This document shows positions 8,530 to 17,306 of a stretch of 64,000 nt of DNA, piece by piece. The stretch lies in contig NZ_CP014571.1 of assembly GCF_017357425.1 (NCBI RefSeq), forward strand, positions 2,232,001-2,296,000, read 5' to 3'. The translations under genes were made by a program, and so were the position numbers. The notes beneath the pieces are model-generated. The model saw only the letters and a program-made list of their open reading frames with translations. It did no database searches and had not been told where the DNA came from. The DNA is from Arthrobacter sp. D5-1 (lineage in GTDB: Bacteria > Actinomycetota > Actinomycetes > Actinomycetales > Micrococcaceae). Within the stretch, counting starts at the first letter, position 1, and each line of letters begins with the position of its first letter.

Positions 8530-9216
8530 TTACTGTGATCCGGTTTCTGCGGCGCCCGCGGCCGGCGTGAAATCCAGCTTTCGGCTGACAACGTCCAGCG
8601 CGGTGTCCTGCAATGATCGTCCGCTGGCGAATGCATGACCGCGCAACAGCAGCAATGCTTCATCGGCGGTGCTGTCGGTCTGGACCAGAACCATGCCGGT
8701 TGCCTGGTGGATTTCACGCCGGGCCAGTGGAATGGCCGCCGATCCGGTCTCATTGCCGGGCAATAATCCGCGCAGCAATGTCCAGGCGGTCCGGCTGGCG
8801 ATTTGTGCGGCCCGGCTGACCTGGGCGGGGCTGAGTTCCCGCGGTGAGGTGCAGTACAGTTCTGCTACCCCGATGACCAGGCCGCCGGCGAGCAACGGAA
8901 AAACAAAGAACGCTGCCGCCTCCGTTCTGGTGGCCGCCTCGGAAAAGGCCGGCCACGACCGGACCCCTTCGGCGGTCAGGTCGGGGATCACCACCGGCAG
9001 GTGGGTGCGGAAAACATCCCACCGTGGCCCGTCCCCGAGGTCGTACTGGAGCTCATCGAGCCGGCCGGCCGTAGCGTCGGACGCGCACATCAACGTTTCG
9101 GCGGCTGAACCACCGAAGACAGATACAGCTGCGCCATCAATAGGCAGTTCCTGGAGGAACGCGGCACACAGATCGCCGTGGGGTGCGTTCCACGGCGCGG
9201 CTGTCAGGTCAGGCAC
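8530..9216 (-). CDS. GAF-ANTAR response regulator
   Basis: A 228-residue protein with a GAF domain (residues about 10-150; GDGPRWDVFRTHLPVVIPDL, matching the GPCV/VxVxD region of relatives but with Arg-Trp replacing the usual Cys) and a C-terminal ANTAR domain (REIHQATGMVLVQ...EALLLLRGHAF...LQDTALDVV). The start is GTG 9216 with gggag upstream. It is the first gene of a two-gene unit with 7807-8520. The changed GAF pocket suggests a different ligand or partner from its neighbours. Confidence 0.85.
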   Translation of the reverse strand: MPDLTAAPWNAPHGDLCAAFLQELPIDGAAVSVFGGSAAETLMCASDATAGRLDELQYDLGDGPRWDVFRTHLPVVIPDLTAEGVRSWPAFSEAATRTEAAAFFVFPLLAGGLVIGVAELYCTSPRELSPAQVSRAAQIASRTAWTLLRGLLPGNETGSAAIPLARREIHQATGMVLVQTDSTADEALLLLRGHAFASGRSLQDTALDVVSRKLDFTPAAGAAETGSQ

Positions 9217-9380
9217 GCTTGATCAGAGCTCCCGCGATGGCTCGGCTGCACCAATGACCACCATTCCTGTTTTTCCTGGACAGTCGGACTCTGACTGCTT
9301 CCTCAACCATAAACCCGACGGCGGTTGAGGCCCTCGACGGCGGTGGTCGCCACGGTCTGCTCATCACCTTTCGAGAGGCG

Positions 9381-10115
9381 TTATTTCTCGAAAAAGGTTG
9401 AAGTGTCGGACGCGTTGACCCGCTGGACGATGTTTTCGGCGACTACGTGGAGTTTTTGGTTGCGGTCGCTGGAGGCTTTCTTAAGGATTTCCATTGCCCG
9501 TACCTGGCTGCATCGGTTCTGGGCCATGATCATTCCGCACGCGAGGTCGATCACGGTCCGGCTTTCCAATGCAGACCTAAGATCGTCGGCCAGCTGTTCT
9601 GCCGTCGTGATCCTGACAGCCAGACGAAGGGCCCTACCGGCCATATCGCCAAAAACCCGGGCATCTTCAACGGTGTTCGGAGTGAACTGATCTGCCGGTG
9701 CGGCGAAGAAGTCCAGGACAGCGTCGGCGTCGTCCCCCAGCCCAAGGGGGATACCCATGGCACTGCGGTACCCCTCGTCGGTGAGGGTCCTGCAGTAGTT
9801 GGGCCAACGTTGGTCGGCCGCAGCATCCGAGACAATCATGGGCTTTCCCAACTCCAGTGCTTCCACGCAAGGTCCTTCGCCGAGGCGTTGTTCGATTTGA
9901 TCCAGCCAGAGGGCGATGTCGCTGCTGCCGGCGATCGTGGTGCGGCGTTTGCGACGGTGCAGCGCTACCGCGCATTCGATCTGCGTTCCCTCGGTGTGGG
10001 TTAGCTTTTCCGACGCGAGCCCAGCCATGCCCTGAAGGAAACCCTTGAGGTCGTCGGTCGACGTTATCAGCCGGTTCAGGTGATCGAAGCCTTCCTCCAG
10101 CTCGTTGTCCGTCAT
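9381..10115 (-). CDS. GAF-ANTAR response regulator
   Basis: A 244-residue protein and the third of the cluster. The GAF domain spans about residues 10-165 (GEGPCVEALELGKPMIVSD) and the ANTAR domain about residues 175-235 (RTVIDLACGMIMAQNRCS...LHVVAENIVQRV). The N-terminal segment LEEGFDHLNRLI could be a short helix before the GAF domain. It is separated from the other two by 164 bp, so it probably has its own promoter. Sequence differences show that the three are old paralogues, not a recent triplication. Confidence 0.87.
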   Translation of the reverse strand: MTDNELEEGFDHLNRLITSTDDLKGFLQGMAGLASEKLTHTEGTQIECAVALHRRKRRTTIAGSSDIALWLDQIEQRLGEGPCVEALELGKPMIVSDAAADQRWPNYCRTLTDEGYRSAMGIPLGLGDDADAVLDFFAAPADQFTPNTVEDARVFGDMAGRALRLAVRITTAEQLADDLRSALESRTVIDLACGMIMAQNRCSQVRAMEILKKASSDRNQKLHVVAENIVQRVNASDTSTFFEK

Positions 10116-10133
10116 GCGTCCAATCTAGGGTTT

Positions 10134-10181
10134 GGCGTCCTGATTCACAATGAATGGTGGGTGGCGTCCGGTCAGGACGCC
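10134..10181 (-). terminator. Stem-loop after the small zinc-ribbon gene
   Basis: 10-bp perfect arms (10134-10143 and 10172-10181, ggcgtcctga and its complement) with a 28-nt loop lie just after the stop of the leftward gene at 10188 and before the next leftward gene. No U-tract is present. The placement fits transcription termination. Confidence 0.5.
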
Positions 10182-10187
10182 GATTGC

Positions 10188-10418
10188 TTAGCTGGCTAGT
10201 GCGTTCTTCTGCCGCGTGGTGATGCTCGATGGTCCGCCGCAGTGTGTGCACCTGATGGTGTAGGACTTGGACGTCGTGAAGAGGGGGACGAAGAACAGGG
10301 TGAACTTCGTGGCGCGTTGCTGCAGGTGGTGATGAGCGAACTGGCCGCAAAACCGGCAGGTAGCCATTCGTCCGGGCAATTCCCGGATGGCGGTTTTAAG
10401 ACCGAAGATGAGAAACAT
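10188..10418 (-). CDS. Small zinc-ribbon protein
   Basis: A 76-residue protein starting MFLIFGLKTAIRELPG, with CRFC near residue 21 and CTHC near residue 57 forming a four-cysteine zinc ribbon. The initial MFLIFG segment is typical of a family of small actinobacterial zinc-ribbon proteins, whose role is unknown. It is transcribed leftward. An inverted repeat lies 126 bp upstream at 10544. Confidence 0.7.
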   Translation of the reverse strand: MFLIFGLKTAIRELPGRMATCRFCGQFAHHHLQQRATKFTLFFVPLFTTSKSYTIRCTHCGGPSSITTRQKNALAS

Positions 10419-10890
10419 CGGAGATGCCTTTCAGGGAGTTCGTGGGGTTTTCTGGTGGGGACATTCACTTCCGTCGGTACTGCGCGCAGGCAAGCGACCC
10501 CAGAGAAGATAAGCAAGCTTTCCTACCCAGTCTACGCATAAAGTCTACATTGTAGAAATGTCTATCCCTGCCGTTCTGGCGAGTGGACTCGTGAAGGCCG
10601 GTTACCGAAACCACCACCGCGGTCAAAGTTCCGCACGTTCGGAGACCGGCCGCCGTCGAACCGTGGGCCCAGGTGCGGCCTGCCGAAGGGGCCGGATGGC
10701 CAGGCCGGGGATCACCATTCCGACACGGTTGGCCCAGGCGGGGATTCCGGGGGAGCCCCCGGTATCTTTCGACTCCCCCGGCAGTCGCGTAGATTGAACA
10801 AACACGGCGCTTGTCGCCATGGTCCGGACGGGAATCATTGGACGCCATGCGGCCGACAACGGGAGCGGGCTCTTTCTGACGGGAGTTACG
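10419..10890. promoter_or_regulatory. Intergenic region with a 13-bp palindrome
   Basis: There is no convincing gene in this divergent gap. At 10544-10556 there is a perfect palindrome tctaca-t-tgtaga, similar in form to the TACA-TGTA dyads bound by BlaI/MecI-type repressors, although no such repressor gene is nearby. It could control the leftward zinc-ribbon gene. The rest, mostly 10558-10800, has coding-like G+C but no recognisable protein. Confidence 0.35.
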
Positions 10891-11724
10891 TTGCGCGAGA
10901 TATCTCTTCCCTCCGGTGAGGCTGTCCCGGTGCTCGGGATCGGAACGTGGGGTATGGGCGAGAACCCCAGCACCGCCCCGCGAGAGACCGCTGCGATCCA
11001 TGCGGCCCTGGATTTGGGAATGTCCGTAGTGGATACAGCTGAGATGTATGGCAACGGCGCGGCCGAGGAACTCGTCGGAAGGGCGCTGGCAGCCCGGCGG
11101 AAAGAAGCGTTCCTGATCACCAAAGTCCTGCCGCACCACGCGACATTACGCGGAACCATCGATGCTTGCGAAGGTAGCTTGCGCCGTCTTGGAACGGACA
11201 TCATCGACCTTTATTTGCTGCATTGGCGCGGCGTTGTGCCCTTGGCCGAAACGCTCGAAGCATTTGAACGCCTGCAGGAGGCCGGGAAGATCCGGCACTG
11301 GGGCGTCAGCAACCTCGATGTGGCGGACATGGAAGAACTTATGCGCCTGCCGGGCGGACGGAAAGTCGCGACCAACCAAGTGCTCTACAACCTGACCCGC
11401 CGAGGTATCGAGTTCGATCTTTTGCCCCGCTGCGGCGACGGGGGTATACCGGTGATGGCGTACTCGCCGCTGGAGCAGGGGAGGATGCTGAATGATCCTG
11501 TGCTGGTGCGAATCGCAACCGAACACGGCGTAAGTCCCGCGCAGATCGCCCTCGCCTGGGTGCTCAGGCATCCGCTCGTCCTCGCCATTCCCAAAGCTTC
11601 CAGCCCGCACCATGTCCAGGAATGCCAGCGGGCCCTCGACGTTCAGCTTGCGCCCCACGACCTGGCGGACCTGGATCGCGCCCATCCTCCTCCCACCCAC
11701 AAACGCGTGCTTGAGATGATCTAG
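10891..11724 (+). CDS. Aldo/keto reductase
   Basis: An NADPH-dependent carbonyl reductase of the AKR superfamily, probably 2,5-diketo-gluconate-reductase or YvgN-like. The catalytic tetrad is visible: Asp48 and Tyr53 in DTAEMYGNG, Lys78 in ITKVLP and His111 in YLLHWRG. The phosphate-binding end IPKASS also fits. The start at TTG 10891 is preferred because gggag at 10881-10885 is correctly spaced and MREISLPSGEAVPVLGIGTW is a typical AKR N-terminus; the 24 upstream codons in frame look non-coding. Length is 277 residues, normal. It is a single-gene unit closed by the hairpin at 11748. The physiological substrate is unknown. Confidence 0.88.
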   Translation: MREISLPSGEAVPVLGIGTWGMGENPSTAPRETAAIHAALDLGMSVVDTAEMYGNGAAEELVGRALAARRKEAFLITKVLPHHATLRGTIDACEGSLRRLGTDIIDLYLLHWRGVVPLAETLEAFERLQEAGKIRHWGVSNLDVADMEELMRLPGGRKVATNQVLYNLTRRGIEFDLLPRCGDGGIPVMAYSPLEQGRMLNDPVLVRIATEHGVSPAQIALAWVLRHPLVLAIPKASSPHHVQECQRALDVQLAPHDLADLDRAHPPPTHKRVLEMI

Positions 11725-11747
11725 GCGGTATCAGGGCTTTTCGGTCA

Positions 11748-11766
11748 GCGCCCTCGGCGAGGGCGC
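11748..11766 (+). terminator. GC-rich stem-loop after the aldo/keto reductase
   Basis: 8-bp arms (gcgccctc / gagggcgc) with a 3-nt loop begin 23 bp after the reductase stop codon. There is no T-run. The placement and stability suggest a terminator. Confidence 0.55.
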
Positions 11767-11957
11767 GATGATGGCCCGCGGAGTCCCGGCGGGGAACTGT
11801 ACTGAAGTTGGCAGACGGAAACATCCCTTGTGGTGGCCGGCGATCACTGCGAGACTGGCAGTGCATCGCGCCGCTCCCTCGTTACGTGGAGGAGGTGCCA
11901 CGAGGCCAGTTCGGTCCGCACCATACTCGCCGCAGCACCGTTCCAAGGAGGCTCGCC

Positions 11958-12014
11958 ATGAAAACTGTCGTGCAGTACGGAATCAGTCAGGGCGGGCCGG
12001 GTGATGGAGCATGA
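11958..12014 (+). CDS. 18-codon leader ORF overlapping the monooxygenase start
   Basis: A strong aaggagg at 11945-11951 precedes an ATG at 11958, which reads MKTVVQYGISQGGPGDGA and stops at a TGA that shares ATGA with the start of the next gene at 12011. The monooxygenase itself has only a poorly spaced ggag, so ribosomes loaded at this mini-ORF probably deliver translation to it. Its peptide sequence has no known function that I recognise. Confidence 0.5.
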   Translation: MKTVVQYGISQGGPGDGA

Positions 12015-12322
12015 TTGAGGTTGCATTGTTGGTGATCCTTAAGGCCAAACCCGGCAAGGAGAAGGACGTCGCAGATTTCCTCCGCTCCGCGCGTTCCGTC
12101 GTTGAACAGGAGCAAGGCACGCGTGCTTGGTTCGCCCTCCAGTTAGACGAATCGACTTTCGGAGTATTTGACGTTTTCCCCGATGACGACGCCCGCCAGA
12201 CCCACCTCTCCGGGGGAGTCGGGCAGGCACTTGCCGCTCAGGGAGCAGAGTTGTTCAGTGTGGAACCGAACATACAGAACATCGATGTGCTCGCATACAA
12301 ACTCCCCGGTGAAGGCGGATAG
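12011..12322 (+). CDS. Antibiotic biosynthesis monooxygenase (ABM) domain protein
   Basis: A 103-residue ferredoxin-like alpha/beta protein of the ABM/quinol-monooxygenase superfamily. The signs are ALLVILKAKPGKEKDVADFL, ARSVVEQEQGTRAWFALQ and the FDVFPDDDARQTHL segment. Members are small cytoplasmic dimers, often cofactor-free, that oxidise quinols or handle reactive carbonyls. The start overlaps the TGA of the 18-codon leader ORF. It is followed at 61 bp by the TMEM175-like gene on the same strand, probably in one transcript. The substrate is unknown. Confidence 0.75.
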   Translation: MIEVALLVILKAKPGKEKDVADFLRSARSVVEQEQGTRAWFALQLDESTFGVFDVFPDDDARQTHLSGGVGQALAAQGAELFSVEPNIQNIDVLAYKLPGEGG

Positions 12323-12382
12323 GGGCCGGCAAGCCGTCGCCGCTCCACGGTGCCACGTCATGCGCAGGCTTAGGAGCAGAGG

Positions 12383-13018
12383 GTGACACGTTCGGACACG
12401 AGCCGTGCCGAGGCGTTCAGCGACGCCGTCATCGCGATCGTCATCACGTTCCTTGTACTTGAGCTCACGCCGCCGGAGACTGAGCCAGGCGGGCTGATGG
12501 CCGGGTTGTTGGGTCAGTGGCCGACATACTTGGCTTATGCGGCCTCCTACACCTACCTGGCCGTGATCTGGCTCAACCATAAATCAACCTTCTCCCGTAT
12601 TCGGCAGATGGATATCGGCCTGCAGTGGGCTAACCTTGGCATCCTCGCCACGCTCGCTCTTTTGCCTTGGCCCACAGCGGTGATCATCGATACAGCCAAG
12701 TCAGGCAATCTGGCCGATGAGCGGGTCGCGGTCGCGCTGTACGCGATCGTCGGGGCACTGCTGTGCCTGTCATGGCTGGTCTTCTTTTCGCACCTGGCAC
12801 GGCACCCTGAGCTCACCGAGGAGGAGGTGGAGGATACCTATTTCGCGCGCGAGCGGCCACGTGCCCTTGCCGGGGTGGTGCTTTACCTCGCGGCGGGAAC
12901 GGCAGGTGTCCTCGTCCATCCGCTGGTCGCATCGGTGATCTTTGTGATCCTGCCTGTTTTCTACGGTCTCACCAGTCACGGGTTCGATCACAGGCCGGCC
13001 TTCCTGCGGGGCCCGTAG
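12383..13018 (+). CDS. TMEM175-family (DUF1211) membrane protein, putative potassium channel
   Basis: A 211-residue membrane protein with about five to six hydrophobic segments. The N-terminal RAEAFSDAVIAIVITFLVLEL carries the R-x-x-x-FSD signature of TMEM175 channels, in which the first helix lines a potassium-selective pore. One repeat of the family is present, as in other bacterial members that work as tetramers. The GTG start at 12383 has tagga upstream. Channel function is inferred from the family. Confidence 0.8.
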   Translation: MTRSDTSRAEAFSDAVIAIVITFLVLELTPPETEPGGLMAGLLGQWPTYLAYAASYTYLAVIWLNHKSTFSRIRQMDIGLQWANLGILATLALLPWPTAVIIDTAKSGNLADERVAVALYAIVGALLCLSWLVFFSHLARHPELTEEEVEDTYFARERPRALAGVVLYLAAGTAGVLVHPLVASVIFVILPVFYGLTSHGFDHRPAFLRGP

Positions 13019-13209
13019 GCCACTGCTCGTTGCCCCTGTCTACCTCGCCGGTGCAGTTCCCACGCTCCACCCTCATGTCGAGCGGACCTGCGTTATGTGG
13101 CCCTACTGACGTTGCAAGCAGGATCCCTGGCCCATAAGGTACTAAGGAAGCTTACCTTTTGGTTGAGTGCAGTAGTCGATTTGCCGATCAACATCGAGGA
13201 GAACGCGCA

Positions 13210-15432
13210 GTGCCAGTTGAGGACAACATCAAGATTCCAGGGACTCCGTCGATTGAGAGCCCCGCGGTTGAAGAGCCAACAGATGCACGGGAGCCGTTGC
13301 CGCCGAAGCCTGATCAGCGGGGTCCGGAGGCCGTGTCACCTACGGGGAGCCCCACCGGAGCACCCGTGAACTCGCGTTCGCAGTCCGGCCAGTACCTGAC
13401 AACGGCCCAAGGTCTAAGGCTTGGAGATACAGACCATTCACTCAAGGCGGGTCCGCGGGGCCCGATTTTGCTGCAGGACCATCACTTGCGTGAGAAGATC
13501 ACGCACTTTGACCACGAGAGAATTCCCGAGCGTGTTGTCCACGCCAGAGGAGCCGGGGCACATGGAATCTTCCGCTCTTATGGCACGGCTTCAAAAGTCA
13601 CAAAGGCAGGGTTCCTTGCGCCGGATGTGGAAACCCCGGTGTTCGTGAGGTTTTCCACTGTCCTGGGATCAAGGGGGTCCGCCGATACCGTCCGTGACAC
13701 CCGTGGCTTCTCCACGAAGTTCTACACGGATGAGGGCACCTACGACCTGGTGGGAAACAACATTCCTGTCTTCTTCATCCAGGACGGCATCAAGTTCCCG
13801 GACATCATCCACGCGGGGAAACCGCACCCTGACAGGGAGATCCCGCAGGCCCAGAGTGCGCACGATACATTTTGGGATTTCGTTTCGTTGCACACCGAAG
13901 CCCAAGCCCACACGATGTGGAATATGTCTGACCGCGGAATTCCCCGTTCCTACCGGACCATGGAAGGGTTCGGCGTCCACACATTCAGGTTGGTGGATGC
14001 GGCCGGTAAGACCACTCTGGTGAAATTCCACTGGAAGCCGAAGCTGGGCGTCCACTCATTGGTGTGGGAAGAGGCCCAGATTATTAACGGCATGGATCCC
14101 GATTTCCACCGCCGTGATCTGGCGGATGCGATCGAATCAGGTGCCTACCCGGAATGGGAGCTCGGCATCCAGACTTTTCCGGACACTGAAGATCAAATGT
14201 TTGAAGGTATCGACCTTCTGGATCCCACCAAGTTTATCCCTGAGGAATTGGCGCCGGTTCAGCCGATCGGGCTGATGACGCTGAACGCCAACCCGACCAA
14301 CTACTTTGCCGAGACCGAGCAGGTAGCCTTCCACCCCGGACACCTCGTCCCAGGTATTGATGTAACCAACGATCCTCTGTTGCAGGTCCGGCTCTTCTCC
14401 TACCTGGACACGCAGATTTCGCGGCTCGGCGGCCCGAACTTCGCGCAAATTCCCATCAATCGTCCCCACGCCCCGGTCAATGACATGCTGCGTGACGGTA
14501 TGCACCAGACTGCCGTGCATGGGGGAGTAGCCCCTTACCATCCAAATTCCCTTGATGGTGGTTGCCCCTTCATGGCAGGGCAGGACGTGGGAGCATTTGT
14601 GGACGTCCCTGAGGAAGTCGCCACAGGAATGAAGGAACGGCGCAATCCCGCGTCGTTCGATGATCACTTCAGCCAAGCCCGGCTGTTCTTCCACAGTTTG
14701 ACTCCGGTGGAGCAGGACCACGTGATCCAGGCTTACACCTTCGAGCTTGGCAAGTGCTACGAAGTGGCAATCCGGGAACGGCAACTTATGGCGTTGGCCA
14801 ATATTGATGCCGGCCTTTGCGCTGCTGTCGCCAAGGGCCTCGGGATGCCCGCTCCCACGGCCACCGTTGACACGCCGGACGTGGAACCGAGCCCTGCTGT
14901 GTCCCAGATTGGTGGGAAGTGGCCTGTTGCCGGTCGCGTCGTGGGCATCATCGCGGACAGTGAAAGTGACCTGTCGTTGGTGACAGCGGCACGCGAGGCG
15001 CTGGATGCGGCAGACATGGTTCCGCTGGTTATTGCACCGTCCGGAGGTGTGATCGAGTCGGATCAGGGTCCGGACGTGACTGTTCAAAGGAGCTACCTCA
15101 CTGCACGCTCCACCGAATTCGACGCAGTCATTGTGGCAGGCGGAGGCACTCCGGCAGCCGACGCCATGCCGGGCCGCGACGCCAAGGCCGGTGAACCCGG
15201 GGTGACCCTTGATCCGCGGGTGGTCCTGATGGTGTCCGAAGCGTTCCGTCATGGCAAAGCCATTGGTGCCTGGGGTCCAGGTGCCGCAGTTCTTGACGCG
15301 GCCGGCGTCCCTCAGGCTGCCCCCGGGATCGTCAGTGGTGAAGGTCCGGACACGGTAATTCCGGTGGTCCGGGAATTGCTCTCCGCACACCGGGCGTGGG
15401 AGCGGTTCCCGGTGGCGGGGTCGGCTTCTTAG
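13210..15432 (+). CDS. katE: Large-subunit (clade 2) catalase, HPII type
   Basis: Cytoplasmic heme catalase that converts hydrogen peroxide to water and oxygen. The 740-residue product has the long N-terminal arm and the extra C-terminal flavodoxin/DJ-1-like domain (about residues 560-740) of HPII enzymes. The distal His111 lies in [11 protein letters not shown], the distal Asn in VGNNIPVFF (about residues 183-184) and the proximal heme ligand Tyr398 in RLFSYLDTQ. The GTG start at 13210 is chosen for the gaggaga eight bases upstream; the frame extends 17 codons further without a ribosome binding site. It is a single-gene unit closed by the hairpin at 15455. Stationary-phase or stress expression would be usual. 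Confidence 0.95.
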   Translation: MPVEDNIKIPGTPSIESPAVEEPTDAREPLPPKPDQRGPEAVSPTGSPTGAPVNSRSQSGQYLTTAQGLRLGDTDHSLKAGPRGPILLQDHHLREKITHFDHERIPERVVHARGAGAHGIFRSYGTASKVTKAGFLAPDVETPVFVRFSTVLGSRGSADTVRDTRGFSTKFYTDEGTYDLVGNNIPVFFIQDGIKFPDIIHAGKPHPDREIPQAQSAHDTFWDFVSLHTEAQAHTMWNMSDRGIPRSYRTMEGFGVHTFRLVDAAGKTTLVKFHWKPKLGVHSLVWEEAQIINGMDPDFHRRDLADAIESGAYPEWELGIQTFPDTEDQMFEGIDLLDPTKFIPEELAPVQPIGLMTLNANPTNYFAETEQVAFHPGHLVPGIDVTNDPLLQVRLFSYLDTQISRLGGPNFAQIPINRPHAPVNDMLRDGMHQTAVHGGVAPYHPNSLDGGCPFMAGQDVGAFVDVPEEVATGMKERRNPASFDDHFSQARLFFHSLTPVEQDHVIQAYTFELGKCYEVAIRERQLMALANIDAGLCAAVAKGLGMPAPTATVDTPDVEPSPAVSQIGGKWPVAGRVVGIIADSESDLSLVTAAREALDAADMVPLVIAPSGGVIESDQGPDVTVQRSYLTARSTEFDAVIVAGGGTPAADAMPGRDAKAGEPGVTLDPRVVLMVSEAFRHGKAIGAWGPGAAVLDAAGVPQAAPGIVSGEGPDTVIPVVRELLSAHRAWERFPVAGSAS

Positions 15433-15454
15433 CCCCCAAGGACAAACTGTTAAG

Positions 15455-15501
15455 CACGACGGCGGCGGGTTGCCCCTGTGGGCCAGCCCGCCGCCGTCGT
15501 G
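15455..15501. terminator. Bidirectional terminator between katE and a convergent gene
   Basis: Perfect 15-bp arms (15455-15469 and 15487-15501, cacgacggcggcggg and its complement) with a 17-nt loop sit between the katE stop and the stop of the leftward gene at 15505. Its position between convergent genes supports a two-way terminator. Confidence 0.8.
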
Positions 15502-15504
15502 GTG

Positions 15505-16092
15505 TCAGGCCGGTCGGTGCTTCCGCACCCTCCTCAAGGCGGCTACTGCCCCCAGACCCGCCAGTACCCACGGGGCACCGACAAGTATGGGGTCGATCCA
15601 CTGATGGTTCAGGTCGGCGCGCTTTTTCCCGAAGCGGGAACGCGCACCATGGTGGGTGAACTCGCTGAGCACGCCGGTTTCGGTCACCGGGTTGTCCGGT
15701 TGCAGAGTTGCGAATGCGCGCACGTGGTTTTCCCACGCGTCCACTCTGTCGGCGGCGATCAGCACAAGCCAGTGGGCTGCGCGGCCCTCGCTGTATTTCC
15801 CGTACGCGTACTTCCGCAGCGCACCGGAGATGCCCTTGGGAGGGGTTGAGGTGCCAAAGACGGGGGTCACGAAAGCGTGTTCAATGGACCGCTCCCGGGG
15901 CCATTTCTCCTTCTGGCGTTCGGGAAAGTCCCAGCGCGCCCCGGTCTCGATACCGGGCTGCTCGCGGGGGTAGGAGGGCCTGTCCGCCGGGTCGAGGTCC
16001 ACGCCCCATCCCGGGATCCGTGCCCGCAGCTCCTCCGCAGTTTCCTTCAGCGCGGGCGTGCCGGAGGTGTAGGGCGTCGGTATTTCAGCCAT
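15505..16092 (-). CDS. Conserved hypothetical protein with C-terminal membrane anchor
   Basis: A 195-residue protein with a charged, proline-rich soluble part and one hydrophobic segment near the C-terminus (about residues 165-185, DPILVGAPWVLAGLGAVAAL) followed by a basic tail, so it is probably a tail-anchored protein with its bulk in the cytoplasm. It starts 12 bp after the stop of the zinc alcohol dehydrogenase upstream and is likely co-transcribed with it. No catalytic motif was recognised. Confidence 0.6.
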   Translation of the reverse strand: MAEIPTPYTSGTPALKETAEELRARIPGWGVDLDPADRPSYPREQPGIETGARWDFPERQKEKWPRERSIEHAFVTPVFGTSTPPKGISGALRKYAYGKYSEGRAAHWLVLIAADRVDAWENHVRAFATLQPDNPVTETGVLSEFTHHGARSRFGKKRADLNHQWIDPILVGAPWVLAGLGAVAALRRVRKHRPA

Positions 16093-16104
16093 TGCGATCC
16101 CCTT

Positions 16105-17253
16105 TCAGACCGTGGTTGCGACGATCAGGGGCTTGATGCAGTCATCAAGCTTCGCCGAGAAGATGTGGTAACCCTCGGCGATGTGCTCCAGAGGGATGCG
16201 GTGGGTGACAATGTCGCTGGGTTTAAGATGCCCGTTCTGGATGTGTTCGAACAACCGGGGCCACTGCCTTTTGACAGGGCACTGGTTCATCCGAAGCGTC
16301 AGCCCTTTGTTCATCGCGTCACCGAACTTCACGGCGCTGAAGAGCGGTCCGTAGGCGCCCACTACTGACACCGTGCCGCCCTTGCGGACGGAGTCGATGG
16401 CCCAGTTGAGGGCGATGGGAGACCCACCCTGCAGTTTCAGCTTGCTGCTGGTCACGTGCTGGAGGAAGTTACCGTCCGCTTCGGCTCCTACCGCATCTAT
16501 CACGACGTCGGCGCCCAGGTAGTCCGTGGCTTTTTTCAGGTGCACCACAATGTCGTCGTACTCAACAAAGTTATAGGTTTCGGCATGGGCGAACGAGCGG
16601 GCCTTTTCCAATCGGTATTCCAGGTGGTCGATGACGATCACCCGCCCCGCTCCCATGAGCCATGCCGACTTTGCCGCGAACAGGCCCACCGGGCCGGCAC
16701 CGAACACCACAACGGTGTCACCTTCGGCAATGTCGCCCAACTGGGCGCCGAAGTAGCCAGTAGGCAGTGCGTCCGTGAGCAGGACTGCGTCTTCCTCGTC
16801 CATCCAGTCCGGAATCTTGCTGGGACCCACGTCAGCGAACGGCACGCGCACAAACTCAGCCTGGCCGCCGTCGTAACCCCCGCAGGTGTGGGAGTAACCG
16901 TAAATACCGCCTACGGCAGTGGCGTTCGGATTCACGTTGTGGCAGTTGGAGTACAGGCCGCGTGAGCAGAAGTAGCAGGACCCGCAGTAGATGTTGAACG
17001 GAACCATGACCCGGTCCCCGACCACCAGGTTCTGCACCGAGGAACCCACCTCGTGCACCACGCCCACAAACTCATGACCGAAGGTCATCCCGACCCGCGT
17101 GTCCGGCATCATGCCGTGATAAAGGTGCAGGTCTGAGCCGCAGATGGCCCCCAACTTCACTTGCACGATCGCATCATTGGGATGTTCGATCTGCGGTATG
17201 TCTTTTTCTTCCACGCGTACCTTATAGGGCCCGCGATACACCATGGATCGCAT
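16105..17253 (-). CDS. Zinc-dependent alcohol dehydrogenase (formaldehyde-dehydrogenase-like MDR)
   Basis: A medium-chain dehydrogenase/reductase using NAD(P). Catalytic zinc ligands appear in ICGSDLHLYHG and GHEFVGVVHEVG, the structural zinc lobe in YCGSCYFCSRGLYSNC, and the dinucleotide fold in VFGAGPVGLFAAKSA. The start ATG at 17253 gives MRSMVYRGPYKVRVEEKDIP and has aggggaac upstream; an open extension to 17343 lacks support. At 382 residues it equals the repaired length of its neighbour at 17307-18454, so the two are tandem paralogues. The extended catalytic loop resembles glutathione-independent formaldehyde dehydrogenases, but the substrate is not certain. Confidence 0.88.
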   Translation of the reverse strand: MRSMVYRGPYKVRVEEKDIPQIEHPNDAIVQVKLGAICGSDLHLYHGMMPDTRVGMTFGHEFVGVVHEVGSSVQNLVVGDRVMVPFNIYCGSCYFCSRGLYSNCHNVNPNATAVGGIYGYSHTCGGYDGGQAEFVRVPFADVGPSKIPDWMDEEDAVLLTDALPTGYFGAQLGDIAEGDTVVVFGAGPVGLFAAKSAWLMGAGRVIVIDHLEYRLEKARSFAHAETYNFVEYDDIVVHLKKATDYLGADVVIDAVGAEADGNFLQHVTSSKLKLQGGSPIALNWAIDSVRKGGTVSVVGAYGPLFSAVKFGDAMNKGLTLRMNQCPVKRQWPRLFEHIQNGHLKPSDIVTHRIPLEHIAEGYHIFSAKLDDCIKPLIVATTV

Positions 17254-17306
17254 CAGTTCCCCTTCCGGGAAGTAGTTCGTTCCGGCATTGAAATGACCGC
17301 CCGGGC

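Noticed and set aside
13136..13160. A DtxR/IdeR-like site (aaggta...tacctt) before katE
   Set aside because: The two halves are out of register with the 19-bp iron-box consensus and only six bases pair, so it cannot be called by eye.
14137..15390. 417-codon open frame antisense to katE
   Set aside because: Shadow frame of the catalase gene with unnatural composition.
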